Below are positions 43,366 through 52,830 of a stretch of DNA of 64,000 bases, piece after piece. Position numbers and translations under genes: made by a program. Source of the stretch: JANQOH01 sp965243325 (GTDB lineage: Bacteria; Pseudomonadota; Alphaproteobacteria; UBA7887); the NCBI GenBank assembly GCA_965243325.1, contig CBDEUQ010000003.1, forward strand, positions 620,001 through 684,000, given 5' to 3'. Positions within the stretch are counted from its first letter, which is position 1; every line of letters starts with the position of its first letter. Under the pieces are notes generated by a model, which had not been told where the DNA came from, did not search any database, and was given only the letters and a program-made list of their open reading frames with translations.

Positions 43366-43887
43366 ATGAAGCCGTCGGCCTGGATCGTCCGCTTCGCGGC
43401 GCTCGTCCCGCCCGGCGCGCGGGTGCTCGACCTGGCGTGCGGGCGCGGGCGGCACACGCGCTGGCTGCTCGAATCCGGCTACGCGGTTACGGCCATCGAC
43501 CGCGACACGACGGGACTTGCCGACTTGGCGTCGCCGCGCCTCGCGCGTATCGAGGCGGACCTCGAAACGGGTGGTGCTTGGCCGCTCGGCCGGGCTCGTT
43601 TCGCCGGCATCGTCGTCGCCAACTATCTGCACCGGCCGCTGTTCCCGCCGCTGCTCGCCGCGCTGGCCCCCGGCGGGGTGCTGATCTACGAGACCTTCGC
43701 CGCCGGCAACGAGCGCTTCGGGCGGCCGCGCAATCCCGACTTCCTGCTGCGGCGCGGCGAGCTGCTCGACGTCGCCCGCCGGAGCGGCCTACGCGTCCTC
43801 GCCTACGAGGACCTCGAGGTCGCGGAACCGGCGCGGAAGTGCGTTCAGCGTATCGCCGCCGCGCGGCCGAGCTCGAAGCCCTCGTAG
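43366..43887 (+). CDS. class I SAM-dependent methyltransferase
   Basis: A 173-residue Rossmann-fold methyltransferase of the TehB-like group. Motif I is VLDLACGRGRHTRWLLESG, the acidic end of strand 2 is AIDRD, and the FAGIVVANYLHRPLFPPLLAAL region is typical. Substrate unknown. Its last 43 bases overlap the 3' end of the convergent monooxygenase gene. Confidence 0.85.
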   Translation: MKPSAWIVRFAALVPPGARVLDLACGRGRHTRWLLESGYAVTAIDRDTTGLADLASPRLARIEADLETGGAWPLGRARFAGIVVANYLHRPLFPPLLAALAPGGVLIYETFAAGNERFGRPRNPDFLLRRGELLDVARRSGLRVLAYEDLEVAEPARKCVQRIAAARPSSKPS

Positions 43888-45482
43888 CCGTTGGCGACCA
43901 CCGCCTCGCACTTCTCGACGTAGGCGGGGAAGCCGCCGATGTAGGGCATGAACACGCGCGGTTTGCCGGGAATATTGGCGCCGACGTACCACGAGCTGCA
44001 CGTCGAGCGCAGCGACGCCCCGGCGACGGCGTTGACATGCGCGATCCAGGCGTCCTCGGCGCCCGTCCGCGGCTCGATGCGGCCGAGGCCCCGCGCGCGC
44101 AGGTGGTCGATGCACGCTGCGGTCCAGTCCACGTGCTGCTCGATGCAGACGATCATGTTGGCGAGCACCGAAGGGCTGCCCGGGCCGGTAATCGTGAACA
44201 GGTTCGGGAACCCCGCCGCCATCAGGCCGAGATAGGCGCGCGGCCCGCCCAGCCACTTCTCGCGCAGGCGGCGTCCGCCGCGGCCGCGGATATCGATGCG
44301 GTCGAGCGCGCCGGTCATCGCGTCGAAGCCGGTGGCGAAGACGATGGCGTCGAGCTCGTGGTCGCCGCCGGCCACGCGCACGCCGCCGGCGGTCAGCCGC
44401 TCGATCGGGGACTCGGAGACGTCGACCAGCGTCACGTTGGGGCGGTTGTAAGTGCGGTAGTAGCCCGTATCGACGCACAGGCGCTTGCAGCCGATGACGT
44501 CGCGCGGCGACAGAAGCTCGGCCACCGCCGGGTCCGCGACCTCGGCGCGGATCTTCTCGCGCACGAACGCGGCCGCGGTCTCATTCGCCGCCCGGTCGGT
44601 CAGGAGGTCCGCGAACGACGCCATGAACGCGACCCCGCCGTCGCGCCAGCGCGCCTCGTACTCGCTCCGGCGTTCGCTGGCGGTCGCGCCGAGCGCCGGG
44701 CGCGGGTTGTATTCGATGGCGAGGCCGGCGGGCAGGCCGCGGGCGCGGGCGCGCAGCTCGGCGTAGCCGGCCTTCACAGCGCGCACCTCGGCGGCCTCCA
44801 GGGGGCGATTCCGTGCCGGAACGGTAAAGTTCGGGGTGCGCTGGAACACCGTCAGCGACCGCGCCTCCGCTGCGATTACCGGGATCGCCTGGATCGCCGA
44901 GGAGCCGGTGCCTATCACGCCGACCCGCAGCCCCGTGAAATTCACGCCTTCGTGCGGCCAGCGGCCGGTATGGAACATCTCGCCGCGGAAGTCTTCGATG
45001 CCCGGGAAAACCGGGCGGTTGGCGCTCGACAGGCAGCCCGTGGCCATGATGCAGAAGCGCGCCGCCGTTCGCTCGCCGCGGTCGGTCTCCACGGTCCACG
45101 CATCGGCGCGCTCGTCGAAGACCGCGGAGACGACGCGCGTGTCGAACGCGATGTCGCGCCGCAGGTCGAAGCGGTCGGCGACGTGCTCGGCGTAGCGCAG
45201 GATCTCGGGCTGGGTCGCGTAGCGCTCGCTCCACTCCCATTCCTGCTGCAGGGCGTGGGAGAACTGGTAGGAGTACTGCACGCTCTCCACGTCGCAGCGG
45301 GCGCCGGGGTAGCGGTTCCAGTACCACGTGCCGCCGACGCCGCGGCCAGCCTCGAAGGCGCGCGCAGCGAAGCCAAGCTGGCGCAGGCGGTGCAGCATGT
45401 AGAGGCCGGCGAACCCCGCGCCGACGACGACGGCGTCGAGGACGCCGTCGTCGGCACGCGGTTCGGTGGCGCTGGCGGACAT
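43845..45482 (-). CDS. Baeyer-Villiger-type flavin monooxygenase
   Basis: A 545-residue NADPH/FAD enzyme related to cyclohexanone monooxygenase. The FAD Rossmann motif GAGFAG (21-26) is followed by GTWYWNRYPGARCDVES, the type I Baeyer-Villiger fingerprint FRGEMFHTGRWP (165-176), the NADP motif GTGSSA (191-196), and YNRPNVTLVDV and FATGFDAMTG near the C-terminus. It should insert oxygen next to a ketone; the natural substrate is not predictable. A LysR regulator lies 173 bases upstream on the same strand. Confidence 0.92.
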   Translation of the reverse strand: MSASATEPRADDGVLDAVVVGAGFAGLYMLHRLRQLGFAARAFEAGRGVGGTWYWNRYPGARCDVESVQYSYQFSHALQQEWEWSERYATQPEILRYAEHVADRFDLRRDIAFDTRVVSAVFDERADAWTVETDRGERTAARFCIMATGCLSSANRPVFPGIEDFRGEMFHTGRWPHEGVNFTGLRVGVIGTGSSAIQAIPVIAAEARSLTVFQRTPNFTVPARNRPLEAAEVRAVKAGYAELRARARGLPAGLAIEYNPRPALGATASERRSEYEARWRDGGVAFMASFADLLTDRAANETAAAFVREKIRAEVADPAVAELLSPRDVIGCKRLCVDTGYYRTYNRPNVTLVDVSESPIERLTAGGVRVAGGDHELDAIVFATGFDAMTGALDRIDIRGRGGRRLREKWLGGPRAYLGLMAAGFPNLFTITGPGSPSVLANMIVCIEQHVDWTAACIDHLRARGLGRIEPRTGAEDAWIAHVNAVAGASLRSTCSSWYVGANIPGKPRVFMPYIGGFPAYVEKCEAVVANGYEGFELGRAAAIR

Positions 45483-45655
45483 CGATTCGTCTCCCAGTTG
45501 CCCTCGGCGCGGCGCGCCCCGGGGCACGATATGCGCCGGTGCGGCGCCCGTGCGCAAGGCCGCGCGGCCGGCGTTGGCCGCGCGCGTGCCATGCTTCGAA
45601 AGCGCGGCGCCGCGCCAGGTGCGGCATCGGGCGGCCGGGAGGCGCGTCCGGACCG

Positions 45656-46603
45656 TCAGTGCGCTTCGGCGCGCACGGCCGGTTCCCCCGGATATTCGCC
45701 GCCGGGGCGGGAGGCGAAGCGCTCGACCAGGAAGTCGACGAACGCCCGCACCTTCGGCGAGAGATGCCGGCTGGCGGGATACAGGGCGTGTACCCCGGTG
45801 TCCTGGGGCCCGGCCGCGGTCCGATAGTCGCCAAGCAGCTCGACCAGCTTGCCGGACCGCACGTCCTCGCCGACGAGCCATGCGGGCAGCAGCGCGACCC
45901 CGAGGCCGCCGCGGAGCGCGGCATGCACCGCTTCCGTGTTGTTGGTGCGCAGGCTGCCATCCACGGGCACTGCGACGGGCCCGTCCGGCCCCTGCAGGTT
46001 CCAGTGTACCTGGCCGCGGTGCCGCGTGTAGATCAGGCAATCGTGCGCCGTCAGGTCGTCGGGGCGGGCCGGCGTCCCGGCCCGCGCCAGATAGGCGGGA
46101 CTGGCGCACACCAGACGGCGGCTGGTCGCCAGCCGGCGCGCGACGAGGCTGGAGTCCTCGAGCTCCCCCACCCGGATCGCGACATCGGCGCCGACTTCCA
46201 ACAAATCGACGAAGCTGTCCGTCAGCGCCAGCTCGATCCGTACCTCCGGGAAACGGGCCAGGAAGTCGGGGAGCGCCGGGGCGATGTGGCGCACTCCGAA
46301 CGCGTAGGGCGCGTTGACGTGCAGGCTCCCGCGCGGCTCCACCTCGAGGTCCGCGACGGCCGCGCAGGCTTCGTCGAGCTCGGCCAGAATGCGGGAGACA
46401 CGCTCGAAATAAACGCGGCCGGCCTCGGTCAGGCTGAGATTCCGCGTGGTGCGGTGGAGCAGCCGGGCGCCGACGCCGTCCTCCAGCGCGGTGACCTGCC
46501 GCGATACCGAAGAAGGCACCAGCCCGAGGCGGCGGCCGGCGGCGGAGAAGCTGCCGGCTTCCACGGTCGCCATGAACAGACGGATGGCATTCAGGGAGTG
46601 CAT
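45656..46603 (-). CDS. LysR-family transcriptional regulator
   Basis: A 315-residue regulator. The N-terminal winged helix-turn-helix reads IRLFMATVEAGSFSAAGRRLGL and SVSRQVTALEDGVGARLLHRTTR, followed by the linker helix and a periplasmic-binding-protein-like ligand domain (GSLHVNAPYAFGVRHIAPALP). It belongs to the group often annotated as DhcR/PgrR-like. It may control the adjacent monooxygenase or the small gene divergent from it; the intergenic region 46604-46715 is A/T-richer than average. Confidence 0.92.
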   Translation of the reverse strand: MHSLNAIRLFMATVEAGSFSAAGRRLGLVPSSVSRQVTALEDGVGARLLHRTTRNLSLTEAGRVYFERVSRILAELDEACAAVADLEVEPRGSLHVNAPYAFGVRHIAPALPDFLARFPEVRIELALTDSFVDLLEVGADVAIRVGELEDSSLVARRLATSRRLVCASPAYLARAGTPARPDDLTAHDCLIYTRHRGQVHWNLQGPDGPVAVPVDGSLRTNNTEAVHAALRGGLGVALLPAWLVGEDVRSGKLVELLGDYRTAAGPQDTGVHALYPASRHLSPKVRAFVDFLVERFASRPGGEYPGEPAVRAEAH

Positions 46604-46715
46604 GCCGTAAACCTTTGCATATTACGCACAAGAGATGTGACTTTATCATCTATTGCTCGCAGATATTGCGTACCCAAATTGGGCGGCAACGCAACCCCTC
46701 TCAGGAGCAAAGCTC

Positions 46716-46910
46716 ATGTTGCCGAGACCACCCGACCTTTCATCATCCGACATCCAGCAAGCAATGGTCCGCGGCCGGCGGATGCGAAACCAGGCGATCG
46801 CCGAGGCGTTCAGCCGGCCGGCGGCCTGGATCCGTTCCAAGGTCCGAGGAGTGGCGATCGCTTCGACAACGCCGCCCGCGTCCGGCGGGCACGGAGCCGG
46901 AGCGTGCTGA
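46716..46910 (+). CDS. small conserved-type basic protein
   Basis: A 64-residue frame from ATG 46716, preceded by AGGAG (46703-46707) at good spacing. It has a helical core VRGRRMRNQAIAEAFSRPAAWI, resembling the short RGR-x-(L/M)-R-SE(A/Y)-type proteins common in alphaproteobacteria, often near DUF1127 genes. It is divergent from the LysR gene across a 112-base region. Function unknown. The 303 bases after it, up to 47213, show no gene. Confidence 0.55.
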   Translation: MLPRPPDLSSSDIQQAMVRGRRMRNQAIAEAFSRPAAWIRSKVRGVAIASTTPPASGGHGAGAC

Positions 46911-47213
46911 ATCGCCGCGGGCACCCCTCAGCGCCGCGGCACGCGGGGGCGCCGCCGCGGTTTTCCGCCGCATCGCGATCCGGCGGCGGCAAACGGCGCC
47001 GGTCTGGTTCAGGCTTCGCCGCCAATTGGCATCGACGGCGGCCAGCGGGGCCGCGCATCGATGGCGTCCGGCGTTCCCCGCGCCCGTGCCAGTTTTCGAG
47101 CGCGTCCGCCGTATCGTCCGGCCTCTGGTGCTCGGGCGCCGCGGCGGATATTGAGGGGCCGGCGACCGCGGCCCGCAGCCCGCGGGTCCGATGACGGGGA
47201 GCCTGCCGCCGCC

Positions 47214-48110
47214 ATGACCGCCGCAGCCGCGCGCGCCGCGCCCGACTGGTTTCTCTGGGCGCTGGACCAGCCCTGCACCTCGCGCACCGTCGCGGTCGCG
47301 GGGTGCCCGATCCACTATCTGCTGTGGCCGGCGGCGACCGGCCGCCGCGGCGCGGCCGGCGTGCTGTTCGTGCACGGCGGCGGCGCGCACGCGCGCTGGT
47401 GGGCGCCCATCGCGCCATTCCTCGCGCATGATCGCCGCGTCGCCGCGCTCGACCTGTCGGGAATGGGCGACAGCGGTCGCCGGCCCGCCTACGATGCGGC
47501 GCTTCGGGCGCAGGAGATGCTCGCGGTCATCGACGACGCGAAACTCGGAGACCGGCCCGTCGTCGTCGGGCACAGCTTCGGTGGCTACATGACCATGAAG
47601 TTCGGCGCCGCGCACGGCGCGCGCATCGCCGGCGCGGTCATCGTCGATTCTCCGATCCGTCGGCCCGATGAGGAAACCCGCAACCCGCGCAAGCGCCCGA
47701 ACATGGGCTCGATCCGCTACTACGAGTCCCGCCAAGAGGCGGTCGGCCGTTTCCGGCTCATGCCCGAGCAGCCGTGTGAAAACGAGTTTCTCATAGACTA
47801 TATCGCTCGCCACTCAGTGCGCGAAACCGACGCCGGCTGGTGCTGGAAATTCGATCCGCGCGCCATGGGGGCCCGCCGCTTCGGCGAACCGTTCCACGAA
47901 TATCTTCAGGCACTGCAATGCCGCGCCGCCCTCATCTTTGGCGAGCAAAGCGCGCTCGTTTCCCGGGAGACCGCCGTCTACATGTCGTGTCTCATGGGGC
48001 CGCGGACGCCTGTCGTCGAGATCCCCCGCGCGCGCCACCATGTCACGCTTGACCAGCCGCTCGCCTTCGTCGCGGCGCTGCGCACGCTGCTCGAAAGCTG
48101 GGCGGCGTAG
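47214..48110 (+). CDS. alpha/beta hydrolase
   Basis: A 298-residue hydrolase. VLFVHGGGAHARWWAPI forms the oxyanion region, VVVGHSFGGYMTMKFG contains the nucleophile serine, an acidic residue lies in LIFGEQSALVS, and the histidine in ARHHVTLDQPLAFV completes the triad. No signal peptide. The ATG at 47214 directly precedes the first conserved strand. An SDR gene follows after 98 bases; both may act on a small organic substrate. Confidence 0.87.
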   Translation: MTAAAARAAPDWFLWALDQPCTSRTVAVAGCPIHYLLWPAATGRRGAAGVLFVHGGGAHARWWAPIAPFLAHDRRVAALDLSGMGDSGRRPAYDAALRAQEMLAVIDDAKLGDRPVVVGHSFGGYMTMKFGAAHGARIAGAVIVDSPIRRPDEETRNPRKRPNMGSIRYYESRQEAVGRFRLMPEQPCENEFLIDYIARHSVRETDAGWCWKFDPRAMGARRFGEPFHEYLQALQCRAALIFGEQSALVSRETAVYMSCLMGPRTPVVEIPRARHHVTLDQPLAFVAALRTLLESWAA

Positions 48111-48208
48111 CGACGCCATCGACCGATTCGTCCTCGGTCACATCCGCTGCCCTCTGCTATACGGGCGGTCGGAGCGGGAACGGCAAACACGGAGGGCAAC
48201 GCGCGGCC

Positions 48209-48991
48209 ATGGAACTCGAGCTTTCAGGAAAGACGGCCTTGATAACCGGCGGGTCGAAGGGAATTGGACGTGCCGTCGCGGAGACGATGGCGGCGGAAGG
48301 GGTTCACCTGCACCTAGCGGCGCGGGGGGCCGAGCCGCTTGCCGAAACCCGCGACGCGATCACACGCGCCCACCAGGTGTCCGTCGCCACTCACACGTAC
48401 GACCTGTCGCACAGCGCAGCGCAGCAGGCGCTCATCGAAGCGACAGGCGAGATCGACATCCTCATCAACAACGCGGGCGCAATCCCCGGCGGACCGCTCG
48501 CAGCCATCGACGAGGCGCGCTGGCGCGAGGCATGGGACCTCAAGCTTTTCGGATACATCAACCTGTGCCGCACCGTGCACGCGCTCATGGCCGCGCGCGG
48601 CCACGGCACAATCGTCAACGTGATCGGCCTCGCCGGCGAGCGTCTGGACGCGAACTACATCGCCGGCAGCACTGCGAACGCCGGCCTCATGGCTTTCACG
48701 CGGGCGCTGGGGTCGACGAGCCTGGACCGCAACGTGCGTGTCGTCGGCGTCAACCCGGGCCTCGTGGAGACCGAACGGATGGTGACGCTGATGCGCACGC
48801 GCGCCGCCGACGTGCTTGGCGACGCTGACCGCTGGCCGGAGTTGACGAAGAACCTGCCGCTCGGGCGCGCGGCACGCGCCCAAGAGGTCGCGGATCTCGT
48901 CACGTTCCTCGCCTCGCCGCGCGCGTCGTACATCACCGGCGTAGTCTATGCCCTCGACGGCGGAGTCGCCGCCCGCGCGCCGACCGGTTGA
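48209..48991 (+). CDS. SDR family protein with altered catalytic residues
   Basis: A 260-residue Rossmann protein. The cofactor motif TGGSKGIG (13-20) and NNAG (87-90) are normal. In the catalytic region the serine position is occupied by Ile/Gly (IVNVIGLAG), and the YxxxK box is YIAGS (150-154), so the lysine is absent while Tyr150 remains. It belongs to the YIAGS-type SDR branch, whose members may bind cofactor with changed or no redox chemistry. GGAGGGCAAC precedes the ATG. Confidence 0.85.
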   Translation: MELELSGKTALITGGSKGIGRAVAETMAAEGVHLHLAARGAEPLAETRDAITRAHQVSVATHTYDLSHSAAQQALIEATGEIDILINNAGAIPGGPLAAIDEARWREAWDLKLFGYINLCRTVHALMAARGHGTIVNVIGLAGERLDANYIAGSTANAGLMAFTRALGSTSLDRNVRVVGVNPGLVETERMVTLMRTRAADVLGDADRWPELTKNLPLGRAARAQEVADLVTFLASPRASYITGVVYALDGGVAARAPTG

Positions 48992-49049
48992 CATCGCCGG
49001 CCGCCGTGGCTTGCGCCGCGCGCCCGATCCGCCTTAGGTAGGAGTGCGT

Positions 49050-49126
49050 CGGGGCGTGGCGCAGCTTGGCAGCGCATCTGCTTTGGGAGCAGAGGGTCGC
49101 CGGTTCGAATCCGGCCGCCCCGACCA
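49050..49126 (+). tRNA. tRNA-Pro (anticodon TGG)
   Basis: A 77-base cloverleaf. Acceptor stem CGGGGCG pairs with CGCCCCG at the 3' end, followed by discriminator A and an encoded CCA. Anticodon stem TCTGC/GCAGA encloses loop TTTGGGA with anticodon TGG; the T arm is CCGGTTCGAATCCGG. It lies between the SDR gene and the convergent AhpD-like gene. Confidence 0.96.
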
Positions 49127-49131
49127 ATCCT

Positions 49132-49671
49132 TCAGTCCGCGTTCACCGTCGCTTGGGTTTCCAGCGCGAGCGCGCCATTGAAGCGGTTGAACGCGCCGCA
49201 CAGCGCGATTTCCCAGATCAACTCGACGATCTGGGAGTCATCGAAAACACCGCGCAGCGAATCCATCAACGCATCCGGCACGCGCTGCGGAGCCTCGGTG
49301 ACCGCCCGCGCCGTAGCGACGACAAGCTTGTCCACCGCGTCGAGTTCGGGGTGATTTTCGTAGTCGCGCAAACGCGCGACGCCAGCCTCGGACAAGCCAT
49401 GAGCGGCGAGCAGAGGCTCATGGCGGGCAACACAGTACGTGCAGGCGTTAAGTTGCGAAACGACGACCTGAACCAGTTCCCAGTGACGCGGCGACAGTCG
49501 CCGCTCGCGACGCAGTTCCGCCTGCATCGCGAAGAGGTGCTCGAAGATCGGCGACCGGTTGGCAAATGCGCCGAGCATCTGCTCGAACGGCGCGTAGGCG
49601 CACACCGCCTCCCACTGCGCACGCAACGGTTCAGGCAGGCTCTCCTTGGGAACGAGCGCGACCCGCGCCAC
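49132..49671 (-). CDS. carboxymuconolactone decarboxylase/AhpD-like protein
   Basis: A 179-residue all-helical protein of the peroxidase-related CMD family. The redox motif is CTYCVARHEPLL (CxxC followed by histidine), as in AhpD. It may act as a small thiol peroxidase or adaptor. GTG start at 49671, only 5 bases after the rpsD stop, so it is probably cotranscribed with rpsD. Confidence 0.85.
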   Translation of the reverse strand: MARVALVPKESLPEPLRAQWEAVCAYAPFEQMLGAFANRSPIFEHLFAMQAELRRERRLSPRHWELVQVVVSQLNACTYCVARHEPLLAAHGLSEAGVARLRDYENHPELDAVDKLVVATARAVTEAPQRVPDALMDSLRGVFDDSQIVELIWEIALCGAFNRFNGALALETQATVNAD

Positions 49672-49676
49672 GGTCG

Positions 49677-50291
49677 TCAGCGCGAGTAGTATTCGATAAC
49701 GAGGTTGGGTTCCATCTGAACCGGGTAGGGAATGTCCGAGAAGGCCGGCTGGCGCACCCAGGTTCCCTTCAGCTTGTCGAAGTCGACCTCGACGTAATCG
49801 GGCACATCACGCTCAGGGTGCTGGATCGTTTCCAGAATCAACGGATGCTGTTTCGACCTCGCGCGAACCTCGATCGCGTCGCCGTCCTTGACCCGGTAGC
49901 TCGCGACCGTCACCCGCTGTCCGTTCACGTGGATGTGTCCGTGGTTCACGATCTGGCGCGCGGCGAACACGGTCGGCGCGAAGTTCATGCGGTAGATCAC
50001 CATGTCGAGCCGCCGTTCAAGAAGCCCGACAAGGTTTTCCAGCGTATCGCCGCGCCGCCGTACCGCTTCGGCGTAGATCCGGCGGAACTGCTTCTCCGAT
50101 ATCTCGCCGTAGTATCCCTTGAGCTTCTGCTTCGCTTGCAACTGCACGCCAAAGTCCGACACCTTGCGGCGGCGTTGTCCGTGCTCGCCGGGGCCGTATT
50201 CGCGCAGGTTGACCGGGCTTTTCGGCCTCCCCCAAAGATTGACCCCGAGCCTGCGGTCGAGCTTGTATTTCGACGATCGACGTTTGCTCAT
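49677..50291 (-). CDS. rpsD: 30S ribosomal protein S4
   Basis: Primary 16S rRNA-binding protein of 204 residues, also a translational regulator in some bacteria. MSKRRSSKYKLDRRLGVNLWGRPKSP opens the protein in two parts; the S4 fold is seen in LERRLDMVIYRMNFAPT and ARQIVNHGHIHVNGQRV. It begins at ATG 50291. As in many alphaproteobacteria it lies outside the main ribosomal operons. Confidence 0.97.
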   Translation of the reverse strand: MSKRRSSKYKLDRRLGVNLWGRPKSPVNLREYGPGEHGQRRRKVSDFGVQLQAKQKLKGYYGEISEKQFRRIYAEAVRRRGDTLENLVGLLERRLDMVIYRMNFAPTVFAARQIVNHGHIHVNGQRVTVASYRVKDGDAIEVRARSKQHPLILETIQHPERDVPDYVEVDFDKLKGTWVRQPAFSDIPYPVQMEPNLVIEYYSR

Positions 50292-50459
50292 GGAAGCTCC
50301 AACAACGTACGGCTCGCCTAGAACGGGCGCCCCGAAAGCAGGCCGCGTTCTATACGGCCCTCCGAACGCTGTCAAACCGCGCACGTCCCCGTACGGCGCT
50401 TCCACGCAGGCGGGAGCGGGAGGCGATGTCGGGGCGGCGCCGATCGATGGAACTCCGGG

Positions 50460-51260
50460 CTATGGCCGGCGTCGCCCCTCGCGCCCCAACCCGCCGATGA
50501 CGCCACGAAGCATGCGGACTTCGCGCTCGCTGAGGTCGGCGCGCTGAAACAACGCCCGCATGTTGCGGACCGTGACCGGCCGCCTTTCGGCCACGCGGAA
50601 AAAACCGCTGGCGTCGAGTTCATGTTCCAGATGCTCGAAGAAGCCCAGGAGCTCTTCCCTGGTGGCGGCCCGATCCGCAGCTGAAACAGGAACGGGCAGT
50701 CCGGGAGCGCGCAATCGGTACCACTCGTAGCCGATCAACAGCACTGCCATTGCCAGGTTGAGTGAGGAGAAGTCGGGGTTGCTCGGGACGGTGATCGCGG
50801 CATCGGCGAGGGCTATCGCATCGTTGTCCAGACCCGTGCTCTCGCGGCCGAAGACCACCGCCCCGGGTTCGCCGCGCGCCGCCGCCTGCCGGAGCAGCGC
50901 CGCCGCTGCGGCCGGTGCGACGACGCGCACCGCCATGTCACGCGGCCGCGCTGTCGCTGCCAGGACCCGCCGCCGGTCAGCGACGGCGTCCTCAAGCGTG
51001 TCGAACAGCAACGCCCGTTCAAGCACTACGTTCGCGCCGGCGGCGTTCGCTTTCGCCGCGGCATTGGGCCAGCCGTCGCGCGGCCGCACGAGGCGCAGTT
51101 CATCAAGCCCGAAATTGAGCATCGCGCGTGCTGCCGCGCCGATGTTCTCCCCCAGCTGCGGTTCGACAAGCACGACTGCGGGGCGAGCCGCCTCCGCCGA
51201 CGCCCGGCACGAGCGATGGTCGGCGCCCGCCACAGCGGCCTTAGCCGTCCGCGGTTTCAC
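50460..51260 (-). CDS. trmJ: tRNA (cytidine/uridine-2'-O-)-methyltransferase TrmJ
   Basis: SPOUT methyltransferase that modifies position 32 of tRNA anticodon loops, 266 residues. VVLVEPQLGENIGAAARAMLNFGL, VVFGRESTGLDNDAIALADAAI and VPSNPDFSSLNLAMAV are the three conserved motifs, the last forming the trefoil knot. The C-terminal extension (LGFFEHLEHELDASGFF...ALFQRADLSEREVRML) is specific to TrmJ. GTG start; its 5' end overlaps the 3' end of cimA by 20 bases. Confidence 0.9.
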   Translation of the reverse strand: MKPRTAKAAVAGADHRSCRASAEAARPAVVLVEPQLGENIGAAARAMLNFGLDELRLVRPRDGWPNAAAKANAAGANVVLERALLFDTLEDAVADRRRVLAATARPRDMAVRVVAPAAAAALLRQAAARGEPGAVVFGRESTGLDNDAIALADAAITVPSNPDFSSLNLAMAVLLIGYEWYRLRAPGLPVPVSAADRAATREELLGFFEHLEHELDASGFFRVAERRPVTVRNMRALFQRADLSEREVRMLRGVIGGLGREGRRRP

Positions 51261-52830
51261 GCATCAGCCGGTACGTGACGGCGTCGTGCAGCGCGTCCCA
51301 GGAGGCGGAGATCACGTCCGTGGAAACGCCGACGCACGTCCATCGCCGGCCGGCGCGATCCTCGCTTTCGATGGTGACGCGCGTCACCGCGCCGGTGCCG
51401 TCTTCCGGAGTCAGGATGCGCACCTTGTAGTCGACCAGCCGCATATCGCCGAGGACGCCGTAAGCGCCGGCAAGGGCCTTGCGCAAGCCGCGCGCCAAGG
51501 CGTCGACGGGACCGTTCCCCTCGGCAACGACCATGATAGTCCGGCCATCGACCGCCACTTTCATGGTGGCTTCGGACAGGGTGACGCGCTCGCCGCGCGC
51601 GTTCACGCGGCGTTCGTCAATGACCCGATAACTCGTGAGCGCGAAGTACTCGCGCACGCTGCCCAGCGCGCGGCGAGCCAGCAATTCGAAACTCGCCGCT
51701 GCACCGTCGTAGGCATAGCCGCGGGCTTCGCGCTCCTTCACCGTGGCGACAAGACTGTCGACAACCGGTGAGACCGGATCGACCTCGATCCCGAGCTCGT
51801 CGAAGCGCGCAATCATGTTGGAGCGTCCCGCCTGACCGGACACGACGACCGCGCGACGGTTGCCAACCGCAGCGGGGGCGACGTGCTCGTAAGTGCGCGG
51901 ATCCCGCGCCACCGCCGATGCGTGCAGCCCGCCCTTGTGCGCGAATGCCGACTCTCCGACGTAGGGCCTGTCAGGCCGATGCGGCCGGTTGAGTCGTTCA
52001 TCGAGCAGCCGCGATACGCGTGCGAGTTTTGCCAGTCCGTCTGCGCCGAGGCCGGTTTTGCGGTCCATCTTGAGCATCAGATTCGGGATCACCGCAACGA
52101 GGTCGGCGTTGCCGCAGCGCTCGCCAAGCCCATTGAGCGTACCCTGCACATGACCCGCGCCTGCGGCGACCGCGGCCAGCGATCCGGCGACGGCGGTGCC
52201 GGAATCGTTGTGGCAGTGAATCCCGAGCGGTGCGCCTGGCAGGCGCGCAAGCACGGTGCATACGATTTCGCCAATCTCGTGTGGCAGGGTACCGCCGTTG
52301 GTGTCGCACAGCACGGTGCGGCCAGCACCCGCATCAAGCGCCGCGGTGATGCACGACAGTGCGAAATCGGGGTTGGCCTTGAAGCCGTCGAAGAAGTGTT
52401 CAGCGTCGAACAAGACCTGGTCGGCGCGGCCGGCAGCGTGGGCTACCGAGTCGGCGATCATCGTCCGGTTTTCGGCCTCATCGACGCCAAGCGCCGTCTG
52501 GACGTGGAAGTCCCAGGTCTTGCCCACGAGGCAGACCGTCGGCGCGCCGGCAGCGAGCACGGCGGCGAGGCCAGGGTCGTTGGCAGCGCTGCGCCCGGGC
52601 CGCCTGGTCATCCCGAAGGCTACCGCGCGCGCGTGGCGGAACCGGGGCAGCGACGCGAACACCGCGTCGTCCGTCGGGTTTGCGCCCGGCCATCCGGCCT
52701 CGATGTAATCCACGCCCAGGTCGTCGAGCGCGCGCGCGACCGCGATCTTGTCCGCCGCGCCGAAATCCACCCCCTGCGCCTGCCCGCCGTCGCGCAGTGT
52801 CGTGTCGTAGATCTCCACGCGATCGCCCAT
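51241..52830 (-). CDS. cimA: (R)-citramalate synthase
   Basis: Condenses pyruvate and acetyl-CoA to citramalate, the entry to a threonine-independent isoleucine route. The 529-residue enzyme has the HMGL-like TIM barrel with IYDTTLRDGGQAQGV, the metal-binding GIHCHNDSGTAVA, and GTLNGLGERCGNADL, then a C-terminal LeuA-type regulatory domain. HKGGLHASAVARDPRTYEH is typical of CimA as opposed to LeuA. The ATG overlaps the cysS stop by one base (TGATG). Confidence 0.92.
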   Translation of the reverse strand: MGDRVEIYDTTLRDGGQAQGVDFGAADKIAVARALDDLGVDYIEAGWPGANPTDDAVFASLPRFRHARAVAFGMTRRPGRSAANDPGLAAVLAAGAPTVCLVGKTWDFHVQTALGVDEAENRTMIADSVAHAAGRADQVLFDAEHFFDGFKANPDFALSCITAALDAGAGRTVLCDTNGGTLPHEIGEIVCTVLARLPGAPLGIHCHNDSGTAVAGSLAAVAAGAGHVQGTLNGLGERCGNADLVAVIPNLMLKMDRKTGLGADGLAKLARVSRLLDERLNRPHRPDRPYVGESAFAHKGGLHASAVARDPRTYEHVAPAAVGNRRAVVVSGQAGRSNMIARFDELGIEVDPVSPVVDSLVATVKEREARGYAYDGAAASFELLARRALGSVREYFALTSYRVIDERRVNARGERVTLSEATMKVAVDGRTIMVVAEGNGPVDALARGLRKALAGAYGVLGDMRLVDYKVRILTPEDGTGAVTRVTIESEDRAGRRWTCVGVSTDVISASWDALHDAVTYRLMRETADG

